Below are positions 62,888 through 64,000 of a stretch of 64,000 bases of DNA, one piece after another. This DNA comes from Curtobacterium sp. Leaf261 (GTDB lineage: Bacteria; Actinomycetota; Actinomycetes; Actinomycetales; Microbacteriaceae). The stretch covers positions 310,001 to 374,000 of the forward strand of contig NZ_LMMJ01000009.1 of the NCBI RefSeq assembly GCF_001422205.1, given 5' to 3'. The stretch's first letter is position 1. Each line of letters opens with the position of its first letter. The notes under the pieces are model-generated. The model was given only the letters and a program-made list of their open reading frames with translations, was not told the DNA's origin and did no database searches. Both the position numbers and the translations under genes were made by a program.

Positions 62888-63847
62888 CTACGGCTGGATC
62901 GCGAGCGCGACGGCCAGCACGATCCCGAAGGCGAGCGCTGAGAACGAGGACAGCTGCAGCGCGGTGATCAGCTCCCGCGGCTTCGTCGAGGTCGCACCGA
63001 TGATCGCGGCCGGCAGCGCCATGAGCAACGTGAAGTACGTGTACCCGGTCCGGAAGTACAGCAGGACGAACCAGATGAGCGCCACGTACGGGAGCAGCAG
63101 GAACACCACGTACAGCGTCCGGGCGGCCCCCTGTCCGAGGACGACCGCCAGGGTGCGCTTGCCGGCGCGGGTGTCCTCGTCGATGTCCCGGATGTTGTTC
63201 ACCATGAGGACCGCGCACGAGAAGAACCCGGCCATCAGCGCGGCCACGAGACCGTTCAGGCTGACCCGGCCGATCTGCACGAACTCGGTCCCGAGCACGG
63301 CGACCAGGCCGAAGAACACGAAGACGAACACCTCACCGAGCGCGTTGTACCCGTACGGCTTCTTGCCCCCGGTGTAGAACCAGGCGGCGACGATGGCGGC
63401 AGCCCCGACAGCGAGCAGCCACCAGGTCCCGGTGAGCACGACGATCACGATGCCGGCCACCGCGGCGAGCCCGAAGAACGTCAGTGCGACGGTCAGGACG
63501 GTCCGGGGCTTCGCGATCCCGGCACCGGTGAGCCGCGCGGGTCCGACCCGGAACTCGTCGGTCCCGCGGACGCCGTCCGAGTAGTCGTTGCTGTAGTTCA
63601 CGCCGACCTGCAGGAACACCGCGACCGCGAGTGCCAGCAGCGCGATCCCGAGGTCCCACCCACCGTCGAGGTACGCCACCGCCGTCCCGAGCAGCACCGG
63701 CACGACACCGAGCGTCAGGGTGCGGAGGCGCGCCCCGCCGATCCAGTCGCGCGCGGTCGCCTTCCGGGGACGCCCCTGGGGTCGTCCGCCTGGTCGGCCA
63801 CCGGGTCGTCCGGAGCGCTGCTTGGTCTTCCTGCCACCGTTCGCCAC
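62888..63847 (-). CDS. menA: 1,4-dihydroxy-2-naphthoate polyprenyltransferase
   Basis: UbiA-family membrane enzyme, about 319 aa, that joins DHNA and the polyprenyl tail. The first Asp motif is NYSNDYSDGVRGTDEFR near residue 84, and the second is MVNNIRDIDEDTRAGKRTLAV near 214. About nine helices are seen. The Gly/Arg/Pro-rich head (RSGRPGGRPGGRPQGRPRK) is low complexity. GTG 63847 or GTG 63868 may be used; neither has a ribosome site, so the mRNA may be leaderless. Confidence 0.94.
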   Translation of the reverse strand: MANGGRKTKQRSGRPGGRPGGRPQGRPRKATARDWIGGARLRTLTLGVVPVLLGTAVAYLDGGWDLGIALLALAVAVFLQVGVNYSNDYSDGVRGTDEFRVGPARLTGAGIAKPRTVLTVALTFFGLAAVAGIVIVVLTGTWWLLAVGAAAIVAAWFYTGGKKPYGYNALGEVFVFVFFGLVAVLGTEFVQIGRVSLNGLVAALMAGFFSCAVLMVNNIRDIDEDTRAGKRTLAVVLGQGAARTLYVVFLLLPYVALIWFVLLYFRTGYTYFTLLMALPAAIIGATSTKPRELITALQLSSFSALAFGIVLAVALAIQP

Positions 63848-63890
63848 GAGGATCGATCGTATCGGCACCGCGTGTGCGGTCGGGACGGAT

Positions 63891-63917
63891 CCGGACTGGA
63901 GGCACGGCTGGCGTCCG
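63891..63917. repeat. Half-copy of the dispersed CCGGACTGGAGG element, upstream of menA
   Basis: CCGGACTGGAGGCACGGCTGGC resembles the coding copy at 13226-13255. It lies between menE and menA on the minus strand. Confidence 0.6.
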
Positions 63918-63932
63918 CCCCGCCGGTTCCGC

Positions 63933-64000
63933 TCAGCGCGCTGCGGCCTCGACTGCCCGCCGATCGGGTTTGCCGGACGCGAGCATCGGGACCGCCGCGA
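63933..64000 (-). CDS. menE: MenE, o-succinylbenzoate-CoA ligase (last codons only)
   Basis: The minus strand reads AAVPMLASGKPDRRAVEAAAR and a stop at 63933-63935. The block 'GKPDRRAV' is the C-terminal motif of acyl-CoA ligases with the adenylation Lys, and MenE commonly ends there. Position next to menA supports menE. The rest lies beyond the window edge. Confidence 0.75.
   Translation of the reverse strand, partial: AAVPMLASGKPDRRAVEAAAR

Overview
The window looks like a chromosomal segment of a high-GC actinobacterium. The menaquinone genes, GTG start codons, ATGA/GTGA gene overlaps and a LAFTG sorting signal fit Actinobacteria. I infer Microbacteriaceae, perhaps Curtobacterium-like, but no rRNA or marker gene here proves it. 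I see no transposase, integrase, phage gene or CRISPR array.

Layout. 1-4.0 kb: a peptide/nickel-type ABC operon on the minus strand (binding lipoprotein, fused double ATPase, permease cut by the window edge). 4.1-8.2 kb: a DMT exporter, an isochorismatase-like hydrolase, and an MDR dehydrogenase divergent from an XRE/MmyB-type regulator; this last pair lies between two direct copies of a 165-bp repeat. 8.4-19.2 kb: a sugar-alcohol utilisation locus. It has a SorC-type regulator, a ribose-type ABC transporter with a DUF2291 protein, and a divergent operon of polyol dehydrogenase, dihydroxyacetone-type kinase and RpiB-type isomerase, then a convergent FGGY kinase. The set fits conversion of a C4 polyol (erythritol or threitol) through erythrulose and erythrulose phosphate to erythrose 4-phosphate. 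The divergent promoter region carries two near-identical 33-bp sites. 19.3-22.0 kb: an MFS exporter, an L,D-transpeptidase and a VanZ-like protein.

22.1-40.9 kb: an exopolysaccharide locus. It holds a LAFTG-anchored surface protein, a DUF4012 protein, GDP-fucose synthesis (gmd, fcl), several GT4 glycosyltransferases including a double-domain fusion, a WcaF-like acyltransferase, a flippase, a polymerase, a WbaP/CpsE-type initiating transferase, a small Asp-box membrane protein, a low-molecular-weight tyrosine phosphatase and a tyrosine autokinase. The segment from about 32.0 to 36.3 kb (flippase, polymerase, last glycosyltransferase) is visibly richer in A/T and looks like an exchanged serotype cassette.

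41-56.5 kb is mostly household: a CPBP protease, small membrane proteins, a stress-type FMN protein, an esterase, an FNT channel, three tRNAs (Met, Thr, Tyr), an M23 peptidase, an inositol-phosphatase-family enzyme, kynureninase with an amidohydrolase, YajQ, cardiolipin synthase, an acyltransferase and ferredoxin-NADP reductase. 56.6-64.0 kb is the menaquinone region: polyprenyl diphosphate synthase, menG, menF, menD, menA and the last codons of menE.

A theme across the window is repeats in the gaps between convergent genes and at gene 3' ends. They include a dispersed palindrome with the core CCGGACTGGAGG, several tandem duplications that span a stop codon, and short minisatellites, one of which lengthens the MenD N-terminus.
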